From: Pseudomonas eucalypticola
GTDB taxonomy: Bacteria; Pseudomonadota; Gammaproteobacteria; Pseudomonadales; Pseudomonadaceae
Direction of reading: 5' to 3'
Length of the DNA: 64,000 bases
NCBI RefSeq assembly: GCF_013374995.1
Contig: NZ_CP056030.1
Location: 2,326,501 to 2,390,500 of the forward strand
A program made the position numbers and the translations under genes. Each line of letters opens with the position of its first letter. Within the stretch, counting starts at the first letter, position 1. The notes under the pieces are model-generated. The model was not told the DNA's origin, did no database searches, and saw nothing but the letters and a program-made list of their open reading frames with translations. Shown piece by piece: positions 51,873 through 60,944 of this stretch.

Positions 51873-53738
51873 CTACGCCTCCATCTCCACCAGCACGCTG
51901 CCCTCGCTGACCATGTCGCCCTCGGCGCAGTGCAGTGCCTTGACCACCCCGGCCTGGGGCGCGCGGATACTGTGTTCCATCTTCATGGCTTCAAGCACCA
52001 CCAGCGCAGTGCCGGCGTCCACTGACTGACCGGCACTGACCAGCACCCGCACGATGCTGCCGTTCATGGGCGCGTTCAGGCCACCCTGGTGGCCGTGCCC
52101 TGCCTCCGCCTCGGCGATAGGGTCGTGCAGGTTTACCGGGTAAACATCGCCCTGCCACGGCAGGTACACGGTGTCGCCACGCCGATACGCCGTGGGGCGG
52201 GCCACAGCGCTGGCCAGGTGCACCACCTGGTGCTCGTCGCGGCAATGCACCGCCACGACGGTTTCGCTGGGCAGCCCGAGGCGCAGGCCGCTGGCGGCGG
52301 ACCATGGGTCCTCACCGGCCACTGGCAGCAGCGCCGCGGCCGCGGCTTGCCAGAACGCAGGGGGTAATGGCTCGGCAACCGGTAGCAACTGCGCCTGATG
52401 CCGGGCAATGAACCCGGTGTCCAGTTCGGCGGCGGCGAAGGCCGGGTGGCCGATGATGCGTCGCAGGAACGCCAGGTTGGTGCGCACGCCGCCCACGGAG
52501 AACTCGTTGAGCATGCTCAGCAAGCGCAACCGTGCCTGCTCGCGGGTTTCGCCCCAGGCAATCAACTTGCCGAGCATGGGGTCGTAGAACGGCGAGACCG
52601 GGTCACCCTCGCTGACACCACTGTCTACCCGCCGCCCCGGGCCCGGTGCCGACTCGCGGTACAGGGCGAGGGTGCCCGTGGCAGGCAGAAATTCATTGTC
52701 CGGGTCTTCGGCATACAGACGCACTTCAATGGCATGCCCATGCAGCGGCACCTCGGCTTGGACAAGGGGCAGGGGTTCACCCTGGGCCACGCGGATCTGC
52801 CAGGCCACCAGGTCCAGCCCGGTGATCGCTTCGGTGACCGGGTGTTCGACCTGCAGCCGGGTATTCATCTCCATGAAGAAGAATTCGCCCCGGGCGTCGA
52901 GGAGAAATTCGACGGTGCCGGCGCCCACGTAGCCGATGGCGAGCGCCGCCTTCACCGCCGCCTCCCCCATGGCCTGGCGCAATTCGGCGGGCAGCCCCGG
53001 GGCCGGCGCCTCCTCGACGACCTTCTGGTGGCGGCGCTGAATGGAGCAATCGCGCTCGTTCAGGTACAGGCAGTGGCCCTGCTGGTCGGCGAATACCTGG
53101 ATTTCCACATGACGCGGTTGCAGCACGTACTTTTCCACCAGCATGCGTGAATCGCCGAATGACGATTGCGCTTCCCGCTGGGCCGACGCCAAGGCATCGG
53201 CCAGCTCGCCCTCACGCTCCACCACTTTCATGCCCTTGCCGCCGCCACCTGCACTGGCCTTGAGCAGCACCGGGTAACCAATGCGCGCGGCGGCAGTACG
53301 GAACGTCTCCAGGTCCTGCGCCTGGCCGTGGTAGCCCGGCACCAGCGGCACGCCGGCGCTTTCCATCAGGGCCTTGGCTGCTGACTTGCTGCCCATGGCG
53401 TCAATGGCACTGGCAGGCGGCCCGAGGAAGATCAACCCCGCGGCCTCGATGGCCCGCGCAAACTCGGCATTCTCGGAAAGGAAACCGTAGCCGGGGTGAA
53501 TGGCCTGGGCGCCGCTGTCGCGGGCCGCGGCGATGATCTTGTCGATGGCCAGGTAGCTGTCGCTGGCTTTGCTGCCGCCCAGGTCGACCCGCAGATCCGC
53601 TTCGCGGGCATGGCGTGCGTCACGGTCGATGGCGCTGTGCACGGCCACCGTGGTCAACCCCATGGCCTTGGCCGTGCGCATCACCCGGCACGCGATTTCG
53701 CCACGGTTGGCCACCAGCAGGGAAGTGATCGAGGTCAT
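51873..53738 (-). CDS. liuD: Methylcrotonyl-CoA carboxylase biotin-containing alpha subunit (LiuD)
   Basis: A 621-aa protein. Biotin carboxylase N-domain begins SLLVANRGEIACRVMRTAKA; the ATP-grasp lid is KASAGGGGKGMKVV (about residue 160), and EMNTRLQVEHPVTE (about 285) is the carboxylase motif. The C-terminal biotinyl domain has the target lysine K586 in LEAMKMEHS. The ATG at 53738 overlaps the liuC stop (ATGA). Carboxylates 3-methylcrotonyl-CoA with LiuB in leucine breakdown. Last gene of liuABCD. Confidence 0.93.
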   Translation of the reverse strand: MTSITSLLVANRGEIACRVMRTAKAMGLTTVAVHSAIDRDARHAREADLRVDLGGSKASDSYLAIDKIIAAARDSGAQAIHPGYGFLSENAEFARAIEAAGLIFLGPPASAIDAMGSKSAAKALMESAGVPLVPGYHGQAQDLETFRTAAARIGYPVLLKASAGGGGKGMKVVEREGELADALASAQREAQSSFGDSRMLVEKYVLQPRHVEIQVFADQQGHCLYLNERDCSIQRRHQKVVEEAPAPGLPAELRQAMGEAAVKAALAIGYVGAGTVEFLLDARGEFFFMEMNTRLQVEHPVTEAITGLDLVAWQIRVAQGEPLPLVQAEVPLHGHAIEVRLYAEDPDNEFLPATGTLALYRESAPGPGRRVDSGVSEGDPVSPFYDPMLGKLIAWGETREQARLRLLSMLNEFSVGGVRTNLAFLRRIIGHPAFAAAELDTGFIARHQAQLLPVAEPLPPAFWQAAAAALLPVAGEDPWSAASGLRLGLPSETVVAVHCRDEHQVVHLASAVARPTAYRRGDTVYLPWQGDVYPVNLHDPIAEAEAGHGHQGGLNAPMNGSIVRVLVSAGQSVDAGTALVVLEAMKMEHSIRAPQAGVVKALHCAEGDMVSEGSVLVEMEA

Positions 53739-54541
53739 GGTTTGAGCTCCCGTGCTTGCCAGGCGGGCGTACGTTTCTCCAGGAAAGCGCGCAAGCCTTC
53801 CTGGCCTTCGCCGCTGACGCGAATGCGGGCGATGGCGTTCTCGCAATAGCGGCGCGCACCTGCAGTGGTTTCACCGTGGGCCACTTCGCGCAGCAGTTCC
53901 TTGCAGGCCCGCATGGCCGAGGGGCTGTTGAGCAGCATCGTTTGCACCCACGCCTGTACCCGTTGCTCCAGTTCCGCGCTGGCGCAAACATCGGTCAGCA
54001 GCCCCAGTTCAAGGGCCCGCTGGCCATCGAATCGCTCGGCGCTGAGGGCATAGCGGCGGGTGGCGCGTTCACCGATGGCCTTGACCACGAACGGGCTGAT
54101 GACCGCTGGCACTAGGCCAATCCGGACCTCCGAAAGGCAAAACTGCGCGTCCCGCGTACCGATGGCCATGTCGCAGCAACTGACCAGGCCCAGCGCGCCG
54201 CCGTAGGCCGCGCCGTGGACCACCGCCAGGGTCGGCAGCTTGAGTTTGTGCAGCCCGTACATCAGTTCACCCAGCTCGCGGGCGTCATCCAGATTAGTGT
54301 TGAAATCCAACTCCGCTGACTGTTGCATCCAGGCCAGGTCGGCGCCAGCGCAGAAGTGTTTGCCGCGGCCGCGAATCAACAGAAAGCGCAGGCGGGTGTC
54401 ACTGGCCACGGTGTCCAGGGCCAGGATCAGCTCGCGGATCATCTGGGCATTGAAGGCGTTGTGTTTCTCGGAGCGGTTCAGCCACAAGGTAGCGAAGCCG
54501 CGCGGGTCGTGTTCCAGTTCGAGGGTGCTGAAATCGTTCAT
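53735..54541 (-). CDS. liuC: Methylglutaconyl-CoA hydratase (LiuC), enoyl-CoA hydratase family
   Basis: A 268-aa crotonase-fold enzyme. The oxyanion-hole sequence AGADLAWMQ (about residue 66) and AAYGGALGLVSCCDMAI (about 110-127) are typical. Start at ATG 54541 (MNDFSTLE), three bases after the liuB stop. Hydrates 3-methylglutaconyl-CoA to HMG-CoA in the leucine/isovalerate pathway. Overlaps liuD by four bases. Confidence 0.92.
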   Translation of the reverse strand: MNDFSTLELEHDPRGFATLWLNRSEKHNAFNAQMIRELILALDTVASDTRLRFLLIRGRGKHFCAGADLAWMQQSAELDFNTNLDDARELGELMYGLHKLKLPTLAVVHGAAYGGALGLVSCCDMAIGTRDAQFCLSEVRIGLVPAVISPFVVKAIGERATRRYALSAERFDGQRALELGLLTDVCASAELEQRVQAWVQTMLLNSPSAMRACKELLREVAHGETTAGARRYCENAIARIRVSGEGQEGLRAFLEKRTPAWQARELKP

Positions 54542-54543
54542 GG

Positions 54544-56151
54544 TCACATCCGGAAAATGCCGAAACGGCTGGCTTCGATGGGGGCGTTCAGCGCAGCCGA
54601 CAAGGCCAGGGCGAGCACATCGCGGGTCTGGGCCGGGTCGATGACGCCGTCGTCCCATAGCCGCGCGCTGGAGTAGAAGGGGTGGGCCTGGTGTTCGTAT
54701 TGCTCAAGAATCGGCTGCTTGAGCGCCGCTTCCTGCTCGGCACTGAACGGCGTGCCGGCGCGTTCACCCTGTTCGCGCTTGACCTGCACCAGCACGCCAG
54801 CCGCCTGTTCGGCGCCCATCACGCCGATGCGCGCGTTGGGCCACATCCACAACAGGCGTGGGTCGTAGGCGCGGCCGCACATGCCGTAGTTACCGGCGCC
54901 GAAACTGCCGCCGATGATCACGGTGAATTTGGGCACCTTGGCACAGGCCACGGCAGTGACCAGCTTTGCACCGTGCTTGGCGATACCGCCGGCTTCGTAC
55001 TTCTGCCCGACCATGAAGCCCGTGATGTTCTGCAGGAACAGCAGCGGGATGCCCCGCTGGCAAGCCAGTTCAATGAAGTGCGCACCTTTCTGCGCGGCTT
55101 CGGCGAAGAGGATGCCGTTGTTGCCGAGGATGGCGATGGGCATGCCGTGCAGGTGGGCGAAACCACACACCAGAGTGGTGCCGAACAGCGCCTTGAACTC
55201 ATCGAACCGCGAACCATCCACCACCCGGGCGATGACTTCGCGCACATCGAAGGGTTGCTTGGCATCGGCGGGAATGACCCCGTACAGCTCCTCGGCGGGG
55301 TAAAGCGGTGCCACGGGCGCCTGGCACTGCAACTGCCCCAGCTTGCGCCAGTTGAGGTTGGCCACGCAGCGGCGGGCAATGGCCAAGGCGTGCTCGTCGT
55401 TGTCGGCGTAGTGGTCGGCCACCCCGGAGACCTTGCAGTGCACATCGGCGCCACCCAAAGCCTCTGCGGTGACCACTTCGCCCGTTGCCGCCTTCACCAG
55501 CGGCGGCCCAGCCAGAAAGATGGTGGCCTGCTCGCGGACCATGATGGTCTCATCCGACATCGCGGGCACATAGGCGCCGCCCGCGGTGCACGAGCCCATG
55601 ACCACGGCGATCTGGGGGATGCCCTGGGCGCTCATGTTCGCCTGGTTGAAGAAGATGCGCCCGAAGTGCTCGCGGTCGGGGAACACCTCGTCCTGGCGCG
55701 GCAGGTTGGCGCCACCCGAATCTACCAGGTACAGGCAGGGCAGGCGGTTTTCCTGGGCGATGGACTGGGCACGCAGGTGTTTTTTCACCGTCAGCGGGTA
55801 ATAGGAACCGCCTTTGACCGTGGCGTCGTTGGCGATGATCATGCATTCCACGCCTTCGACGCGGCCAATGCCGGCGATCATCCCCGCGGCGGCCACGGCC
55901 TCGTCGTACACCTGATAGGCGGCCAGTTGCCCGATCTCGAGGAAGGGCGAGCCGCTGTCCAGCAAGCGGTTGATGCGCTCGCGGGGTAACAGCTTGCCCT
56001 TGGCGACATGTCGCGCCTGGGCATTTTTGCCTCCGCCTTCATGCACCTGGGCAAGCAGGGTACGCAGGGCCTGGACCTGCTCCAGCATGGCCGCCTGGTT
56101 GCAGGCGAACTCAGGGGAACGGGTAGAAATTCCGGTATGCAGAGTAGCCAT
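54544..56151 (-). CDS. liuB: Methylcrotonyl-CoA carboxylase beta subunit (LiuB)
   Basis: A 535-aa carboxyltransferase, the length of P. aeruginosa LiuB. Recognisable are the [14 protein letters not shown] start of the domain, [17 protein letters not shown] (about residue 150), [17 protein letters not shown] (about 190) and [19 protein letters not shown] (about 430). Start at ATG 56151, with AGGAGG just before; a TTG one codon upstream is less likely. Transfers CO2 from LiuD-biotin to methylcrotonyl-CoA. Confidence 0.94.
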   Translation of the reverse strand: MATLHTGISTRSPEFACNQAAMLEQVQALRTLLAQVHEGGGKNAQARHVAKGKLLPRERINRLLDSGSPFLEIGQLAAYQVYDEAVAAAGMIAGIGRVEGVECMIIANDATVKGGSYYPLTVKKHLRAQSIAQENRLPCLYLVDSGGANLPRQDEVFPDREHFGRIFFNQANMSAQGIPQIAVVMGSCTAGGAYVPAMSDETIMVREQATIFLAGPPLVKAATGEVVTAEALGGADVHCKVSGVADHYADNDEHALAIARRCVANLNWRKLGQLQCQAPVAPLYPAEELYGVIPADAKQPFDVREVIARVVDGSRFDEFKALFGTTLVCGFAHLHGMPIAILGNNGILFAEAAQKGAHFIELACQRGIPLLFLQNITGFMVGQKYEAGGIAKHGAKLVTAVACAKVPKFTVIIGGSFGAGNYGMCGRAYDPRLLWMWPNARIGVMGAEQAAGVLVQVKREQGERAGTPFSAEQEAALKQPILEQYEHQAHPFYSSARLWDDGVIDPAQTRDVLALALSAALNAPIEASRFGIFRM

Positions 56152-56189
56152 CAATCCTCCTGGGAAGCTGCGCTGCGAGCGACTGGCGC

Positions 56190-57353
56190 TCAGCGGGTCT
56201 CGTTGAACAGTTCGCGACCAATCAGCATGCGGCGGATCTCGCTGGTGCCTGCGCCGATCTCGTACAACTTGGCGTCACGCAGCAAGCGTCCGGCAGGGAA
56301 TTCGTTGATGTAGCCGTTGCCGCCCAATATCTGGATGGCGTCCAGCGCCATCTGCGTGGCGCGCTCGGCGCTGTAGAGGATGACCCCGGCCGCGTCCTTG
56401 CGGGTGGTCTCGCCACGTTCGCAAGCCTGGGCCACGGCATACAGGTAGGCGCGGCTGGCGTTGAGCTGGGTGTACATGTCGGCCACCTTGCCCTGGATCA
56501 ACTGGAACTCACCGATGCTCTGGCCGAACTGCTTGCGGTCGTGGATGTAGGGCACCACCAGGTCCATGCACGCCTGCATGATGCCGGTGGGGCCGCCGGA
56601 GAGCACCACGCGCTCGTAGTCCAGGCCGCTCATCAAGACCTTCACGCCGCCGTTGAGGGTGCCCAGCAGGTTTTCCTCTGGCACCTCCACATCGTCGAAG
56701 AACAGTTCGCAGGTGTTGGAACCGCGCATGCCCAGTTTGTCGAACTTCTGGCTGCGGCTGAAACCTTTCCAGTCGCGTTCGACGATGAAGGCACTGATGC
56801 CGTGGGCACCCTTGTCCATATCGGTCTTGGCGTAGATCACGTAGGTGTTGGCGTCAGGGCCGTTGGTGATCCAGGTCTTGGAGCCATTGAGTACGAAGCG
56901 ATCACCGAGGCGGTCTGCACGCAGCTTCATGGACACCACGTCGGAACCGGCGTTGGGTTCGCTCATGGCCAGGGCACCAACGTGCTCGCCGTTGATCAGG
57001 CGAGGCAGGTACTGGCGTTTCTGGGCGTCGGTGCCGTTACGGTTGATCTGGTTCACGCACAGGTTGGAGTGGGCGCCGTAGGACAGGGCGACCGATGCCG
57101 AGGCCCGGCTTATCTCTTCCATCGCCACCACGTGGGCCAGGTAGCCCAGGCCAGCGCCGCCGTATTCTTCTGGCACGGTGATGCCCAGCAGGCCCATACC
57201 TCCGAACTGCTGCCAGAGGTCGGCGGGGAACAGGTTGTCGCGGTCTATCTGCGCGGCGCGGGGGGCGATCTGGGCAGCGGCGAAGGCCTGGACGCTGTCG
57301 CGGAGCATGTCGATGGTTTCGCCCAAGGCGAAATTGAGGCTGGGGTAGCGCAT
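56190..57353 (-). CDS. liuA: Isovaleryl-CoA dehydrogenase (LiuA)
   Basis: A 387-aa acyl-CoA dehydrogenase, same length as LiuA of P. aeruginosa. It contains [20 protein letters not shown] (about 58-77), the FAD motif [18 protein letters not shown] (about 125) and [20 protein letters not shown], and ends [20 protein letters not shown]. The catalytic glutamate lies in the [15 protein letters not shown] region. First gene of liuABCD, behind a LiuR-type palindrome at 57392. Oxidises isovaleryl-CoA to 3-methylcrotonyl-CoA. Confidence 0.94.
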   Translation of the reverse strand: MRYPSLNFALGETIDMLRDSVQAFAAAQIAPRAAQIDRDNLFPADLWQQFGGMGLLGITVPEEYGGAGLGYLAHVVAMEEISRASASVALSYGAHSNLCVNQINRNGTDAQKRQYLPRLINGEHVGALAMSEPNAGSDVVSMKLRADRLGDRFVLNGSKTWITNGPDANTYVIYAKTDMDKGAHGISAFIVERDWKGFSRSQKFDKLGMRGSNTCELFFDDVEVPEENLLGTLNGGVKVLMSGLDYERVVLSGGPTGIMQACMDLVVPYIHDRKQFGQSIGEFQLIQGKVADMYTQLNASRAYLYAVAQACERGETTRKDAAGVILYSAERATQMALDAIQILGGNGYINEFPAGRLLRDAKLYEIGAGTSEIRRMLIGRELFNETR

Positions 57354-57391
57354 GGCTTCTGGCCTTTTTTGTAGGGTTCTTTTTGCTTACC

Positions 57392-57407
57392 TTTACGTAA
57401 ACGTAAA
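57392..57407 (-). promoter_or_regulatory. LiuR-type operator before liuA
   Basis: TTTACGTAAACGTAAA, a perfect dyad of TTTACGT / ACGTAAA 39 bases before the liuA ATG. Related sequences occur before liuR (59812-59850). This is the known style of LiuR (MerR-family) binding sites for leucine catabolic genes. Confidence 0.8.
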
Positions 57408-57471
57408 CCTTGGCCCTGGGAGTGTCAATGGGGGGGCGAGAAGGGAAAGGGGAAGGGGGGACGGAAAGCAT

Positions 57472-57816
57472 GAGGGGAGCCGAAGCTCCCCTCAAGGTCT
57501 TGTTGCTTGCTCTTTTTTATTATTGAAGGGCGGCCTGTTGTTGTTTTTGGTGACCGTGACCCTTTACCGCGTTTCGTGTGACCCACATCCTGGGTCAAGA
57601 GCAAACGTATTTTTTTGAGCGCTGATTCGCCTGTCACCGGTACGTCGCTGCCTCAGGGCAGTTTTGTTGTTCTGTGTACGGTGCGGGGCAAGCCCCGGTG
57701 GCGCGTCTTCTCCAAAAAAATCTGTTAGCTACGCCTCTGCCGCGTTTGTTCTTGTTATGCCAGAGCCGTTACGTGTTGTTTTTATTGGGTACTGCCATTT
57801 TATTGTTTTTGTTGTA
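57472..57816 (-). ncRNA. CrcZ/CrcY/CrcX-family small RNA, copy 1
   Basis: About 345 nt on the minus strand. It begins downstream of a sigma-54 promoter (57827-57843) and ends at a hairpin GAGGGGAGC-TTCG-GCTCCCCTC (57472-57493). Between them the RNA carries at least six A-rich AANAANAA sites, e.g. ACAACAAAAACAATAAAA, AATAAAAACAACAC, CATAACAAGAACAAAC, AGAACAACAAAAC and CAAAAACAACAAC. This is the structure of the CrcZ family, which titrates Hfq/Crc and relieves catabolite repression. It is a near-identical tandem copy of the RNA at 58009-58355. The position between liuE and liuA fits a CrcY-type locus near mvaB as I recall it from P. putida. The hairpin lacks a clean U-run. Confidence 0.82.
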
Positions 57817-57826
57817 CGAGAGATAA

Positions 57827-57843
57827 AGCAGATCCCGTGCCAA
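57827..57843 (-). promoter_or_regulatory. Sigma-54 promoter of small RNA copy 1
   Basis: On the minus strand TTGGCACGGGATCTGCT matches the consensus YTGGCACGRNNNTTGCW at all but one position, with GG and GC at the right spacing. CrcZ-type RNAs are transcribed by RpoN with the activator CbrB. A TGTTACC at 57925-57931 could be a CbrB half-site upstream. Confidence 0.8.
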
Positions 57844-58008
57844 CTTTTCGAAACCCAATGAATGCGGGGCTTTCGCCGTTTTCAGGAAATTTTCACCCGG
57901 TTTTCACAACCTTGAGTGTTTCCCTGTTACCCGTTTCGCGGGAAAAAGTGCGGGTGAGGTGACACTTTGTCGCACCCCGTCACACCTTGTCAAATCCCGG
58001 AAAGCACT
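57844..58008 (-). other. Spacer between the two small RNA genes
   Basis: Holds the upstream region of copy 1. It includes TGTTACC (57925-57931), similar to CbrB half-sites, and a cluster of GTCGCACC / GTCACACC / GTCAAATCC direct repeats (about 57968-57997). No gene. Confidence 0.5.
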
Positions 58009-58355
58009 GAGGGGAGCCGAAGCTCCCCTCAAGGTCTTGTTGCTTGCTCTTTTTTTGTTATTGAGGGGCGGCCTGTTGTTGTTTTTGGTGGCCGTGACCC
58101 TTTACCGCGTTTCGTGTGACCCACATCCTGGGTCAAGAGCAAACGTATTTTTTTGAGCGCTGATTCGCCTGTCACCGGTACGTCGCTGCCTCAGGGCAGT
58201 TTTGTTGTTCTGTGTACGGTGCGGGGCAAGCCCCGATGGCGCGTCCTCTCCAAAAAAATCTGTTAGCTTCGCCTCTGCCGCGTTTGTTCTTGTTATGCCA
58301 GAGCCGTTTCGTGTTGTTTTTATTGGGTACCGCTGGGTTTATTGTTTTTGTTATG
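58009..58355 (-). ncRNA. CrcZ/CrcY/CrcX-family small RNA, copy 2
   Basis: About 347 nt, nearly identical to copy 1 over its whole length with scattered base changes (e.g. TTATGCAAGG versus TTGTACGAGA near the 5' end). Promoter 58366-58382, 3' hairpin 58009-58030. It keeps all the AANAANAA sites. Reads leftwards, away from liuE. Two adjacent copies, each with its own sigma-54 promoter, imply a recent tandem duplication raising the dose of Hfq/Crc-binding RNA. Confidence 0.82.
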
Positions 58356-58365
58356 CAAGGGATAA

Positions 58366-58382
58366 AGCAGATGCCGTGCCAA
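58366..58382 (-). promoter_or_regulatory. Sigma-54 promoter of small RNA copy 2
   Basis: TTGGCACGGCATCTGCT on the minus strand, differing from copy 1 by one base and matching the RpoN consensus. Expected start of transcription is about 58355. GGTAACA at 58488-58494, overlapping the end of liuE, could be a CbrB half-site about 105 bases upstream. Confidence 0.8.
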
Positions 58383-58496
58383 CTTTTGAAATATCAATAA
58401 AATCAACAGGTTATTGATTTCAGGTTGCGGTCCGTCAAGGGGAGATCGCGCAAAGTGTTCCTCCGATACCCGCCACACTGGCGCCTGGGTAACACA

Positions 58497-59396
58497 TCAT
58501 GCGCAGGTACGTGCCAGGGCTACCCGCGAGCCGTTCGCCCGTCCCAGCCGACCACTGATCCACTGACCCACGCCCACCACGGCGTCCAGGTTCACCCCGG
58601 TGTCGATGCCCAGGCCCTGCAGCAGGTACAGCACATCTTCGCTGGCCACGTTACCGCTGGCCCCCCTGGCATAGGGGCAGCCACCCAGGCCTGCTACCGA
58701 ACTGTCGAACACGCTGATGCCTTCCAACAGCGCGGCATAAAGATTGGCCAATGCCTGCCCGTAGGTATCGTGGAAGTGCCCGGCCAGCTGGTCGCGGGGT
58801 ACCACGGCGGCGACGGTATCGAACAGGGTGCGCGTGGCGCCCGGCGTTCCCACGCCGATGGTGTCGCCCAGGGATATTTCGCGGCAGCCCATGGCATGCA
58901 GTTCCACGGCCACCGCGGCCACCTGGGCTGGGGCAATGGCGCCTTCGTAAGGGCAGCCAAGCACACACGAGATATAGCCGCGCACTGGCACGCCGGCGAC
59001 CCGCGCGGCTGCCATCACCGGCGCGAAGCGTTCCAGGCTCTGGCCGATGGAGCAGTTGATATTGCGTTGCGAGAAGGTTTCGGACGCTGCCGCGAACACG
59101 GCGACTTCCCCGACGCCTGCGGCCAACGCGGCTTCGGCACCTTGCAGGTTGGGCGTGAGCGCGGCATAGGTAACACCGGGGTGACGATTGATACCGGCGA
59201 ATACCTCGGCGGAGCCGGCCATTTGTGGCACCCATTTGGGCGAAACAAAGCTGCCGGCTTCTATATAGCTGAAGCCGCACGCGCTCAGTTCATCCACCAG
59301 CCGTACTTTGTCAACGACGCTGATGGGGCTGGCTTCATTCTGCAAGCCATCGCGGGGGCCCACTTCGACCAAGCGCACGGCGCGGGGCAGGGTCAT
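58497..59396 (-). CDS. liuE: Hydroxymethylglutaryl-CoA lyase (LiuE/MvaB)
   Basis: A 299-aa TIM-barrel lyase. VRLVEVGPRDGLQNEASPIS (about residues 6-25) is the HMGL signature; the catalytic cysteine is in CVLGCPYEG and metal histidines in GHFHDTYGQALANLYAAL (about 200). It ends GIDTGVNLDAVV with the conserved C-terminal cysteine region. Its ATG follows the liuR stop by three bases, and AGGAG overlaps that stop, so liuR-liuE are co-transcribed. Cleaves HMG-CoA to acetoacetate and acetyl-CoA. Separated from liuABCD by the two small RNAs. Confidence 0.93.
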   Translation of the reverse strand: MTLPRAVRLVEVGPRDGLQNEASPISVVDKVRLVDELSACGFSYIEAGSFVSPKWVPQMAGSAEVFAGINRHPGVTYAALTPNLQGAEAALAAGVGEVAVFAAASETFSQRNINCSIGQSLERFAPVMAAARVAGVPVRGYISCVLGCPYEGAIAPAQVAAVAVELHAMGCREISLGDTIGVGTPGATRTLFDTVAAVVPRDQLAGHFHDTYGQALANLYAALLEGISVFDSSVAGLGGCPYARGASGNVASEDVLYLLQGLGIDTGVNLDAVVGVGQWISGRLGRANGSRVALARTCA

Positions 59397-59399
59397 GGC

Positions 59400-59792
59400 T
59401 TACTCCTGGGCGGTGGCAGGCAGGGGGGCCAGTTCGGCCAGTGCCTGGGTGCAGCGTTCTTCGGCGGTGTCGAGTTCCAATTGCATCTGCTGGATGTCCA
59501 GCAGTTGCTGCTGCAACTGGCTGCGGCGCTCGGCGATCTTGGCCAGCATGCTGGTCAATTGGCGCTGGTTGCCGCTGGGGTCGTAAAGCTCGATCAGTTC
59601 CCGACATTCCGCCAGGGAAAAACCGATGCGCTTGCCCCGTAGAATCAGCTTCAGGGTGACCTTGTCCCGGGGCGAGTAGATACGCTCCTGGCCACGGCGC
59701 TCGGGGCTGAGCATGCCCTGTTCTTCATAGAAACGGATGGCGCGGGTGGTGATGTCCAGTTCGCGGGACAGGTCGGAAATGCTGTAGGTCAT
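59400..59792 (-). CDS. liuR: MerR-family regulator LiuR
   Basis: A 130-aa MerR protein. The winged HTH YSISDLSRELDITTRAIRFY (residues 3-22) is followed by YEEQGMLSPERRGQERIYS and a coiled coil (about 75-120) with KIAERRSQLQQQLLDIQQMQ. Start at ATG 59792 (MTYSISDL). No metal cysteines, as expected for a LiuR that senses an acyl-CoA intermediate. It would control liuR-liuE and liuABCD through palindromes at 59812-59850 and 57392-57407. Confidence 0.9.
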   Translation of the reverse strand: MTYSISDLSRELDITTRAIRFYEEQGMLSPERRGQERIYSPRDKVTLKLILRGKRIGFSLAECRELIELYDPSGNQRQLTSMLAKIAERRSQLQQQLLDIQQMQLELDTAEERCTQALAELAPLPATAQE

Positions 59793-59811
59793 GGTCGGCT
59801 CGCAAAGACGG

Positions 59812-59850
59812 TTGACGTTAACGTAAGCCTTGCTTGCCGTTAACGTCAAG
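59812..59850 (-). promoter_or_regulatory. Two LiuR-type operators before liuR
   Basis: TTGACGTTAACGTAAG at 59812-59827 and TTGCCGTTAACGTCAA at 59834-59849. Both share the GTTAACG core flanked by TTGAC/CGTAA half-sites, and resemble the liuA operator. They lie 20-60 bases before the liuR ATG, consistent with autoregulation. Confidence 0.75.
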
Positions 59851-59858
59851 CACGACGA

Positions 59859-60788
59859 TCACCGTGGCCGGGTGGCGTTCTGGTCGGCCCGCGTCACCAG
59901 TTGGCCCAGTTCGATCATTTGCTCGCGCATCCAGCGGTTAGCCGGGTCCTGGTCGGTGCTTTCGTGCCAGTACAAGTGGGTTTCCACCGGGGGCACATCG
60001 TTGACCGGCAGCGGCACGTAGTTCAGGTCATTGCGACGGGCAAAGCGTTCGGGCACGGTCATGACCATATCGGTTTGCTGCAGCACCTGGGAAGCCATCA
60101 GATAGTGCTGCGAACGCAAGGCGATCTTGCGTTGCAGGCCCATCTTGCCCAGGGCCAGGTCGACATAGCCCAGCCCGTTGCGGCGGCTGGAGATGTGGAT
60201 GTGGGTCAAGGCGAGGTAATCGTCCAGGGTGATTTTTTCCTTCTGCAGCGGGTGGCCCTTGCGCAGGGCGCACACGTACTGGTCCTCCATCAGTTTCACG
60301 TGGCGCACCTGCGGGTCGGTGTTCAACGGTGCATCGACGGCAAAATCCAGACGCCCGGCGGCCAGCTCCTTGGTGGTTTCGCGGCGCTTGCACAGGAAGC
60401 TTTCAATGACCACGGCCGGGGCCAGGCGGCGCAGGCGCTGGAACATGGGCGGCAGGATCACCGCTTCGGTCAGGTCAGTCATGCTGATGCGGAAGGTCTT
60501 GGTGGCTTGCAGCGGGTTGAAGATGCGGCTCTCTTGCACCGACACGCGCAACAGCGACAGAGCGTTGCGCACCGGGCCGATGATGTTCTGGGCCATGGGC
60601 GTTGGCACCATGCCCTGGGCCGTGCGCACAAAGAGCGGGTCGTTGAAGGTTTCGCGTAAGCGCGCCAAGGCGTTGGACACCGCTGGCTGGGTAATGCCCA
60701 CGATTTGCCCCGCGCGGGTCAGATTGGCTTCGGTGTAGATAGCGTCGAAAACGATGAACAGATTCAGGTCGACCTTGCTCAGATTCAT
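59859..60788 (-). CDS. LysR-family transcriptional regulator
   Basis: A 309-aa LTTR of the NodD/LeuO-like subgroup. HTH at residues 8-65 (LNLFIVFDAIYTEANLTRAG), then a substrate-binding domain with AGRLDFAVDAPLN (about residue 140). It diverges from the acyl-CoA dehydrogenase gene at 60945, its likely target. The intergenic gap (60789-60944) is AT-rich near 60840-60880. The inducer is unknown, but an acyl-CoA or fatty acid is plausible. Confidence 0.87.
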   Translation of the reverse strand: MNLSKVDLNLFIVFDAIYTEANLTRAGQIVGITQPAVSNALARLRETFNDPLFVRTAQGMVPTPMAQNIIGPVRNALSLLRVSVQESRIFNPLQATKTFRISMTDLTEAVILPPMFQRLRRLAPAVVIESFLCKRRETTKELAAGRLDFAVDAPLNTDPQVRHVKLMEDQYVCALRKGHPLQKEKITLDDYLALTHIHISSRRNGLGYVDLALGKMGLQRKIALRSQHYLMASQVLQQTDMVMTVPERFARRNDLNYVPLPVNDVPPVETHLYWHESTDQDPANRWMREQMIELGQLVTRADQNATRPR

Positions 60789-60944
60789 GGGGCAGCGCTC
60801 TTGTAGGTTTTATGCCGATGCATCCCGTGGCCTATATCGGTGATGAATGATAATAGACGCCGAGAATAGGTTAGATAAATCTTGGTGCCTGTTCTAGCAT
60901 CGAATCCATGCCAACGACAACCCTTGCTCAAAGGTAGCCGCCCC

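Noticed and set aside
54682..55989. 435-codon plus-strand open frame
   Set aside because: Antisense to liuB, which is unmistakable; His/Gly/Asp-rich shadow composition.
57501..58417. Small open frames inside the duplicated region (e.g. 57664-57861, 58202-58417 plus)
   Set aside because: They are antisense to the CrcZ-like RNAs; duplication is explained by the RNA genes, and no initiation signals are present.
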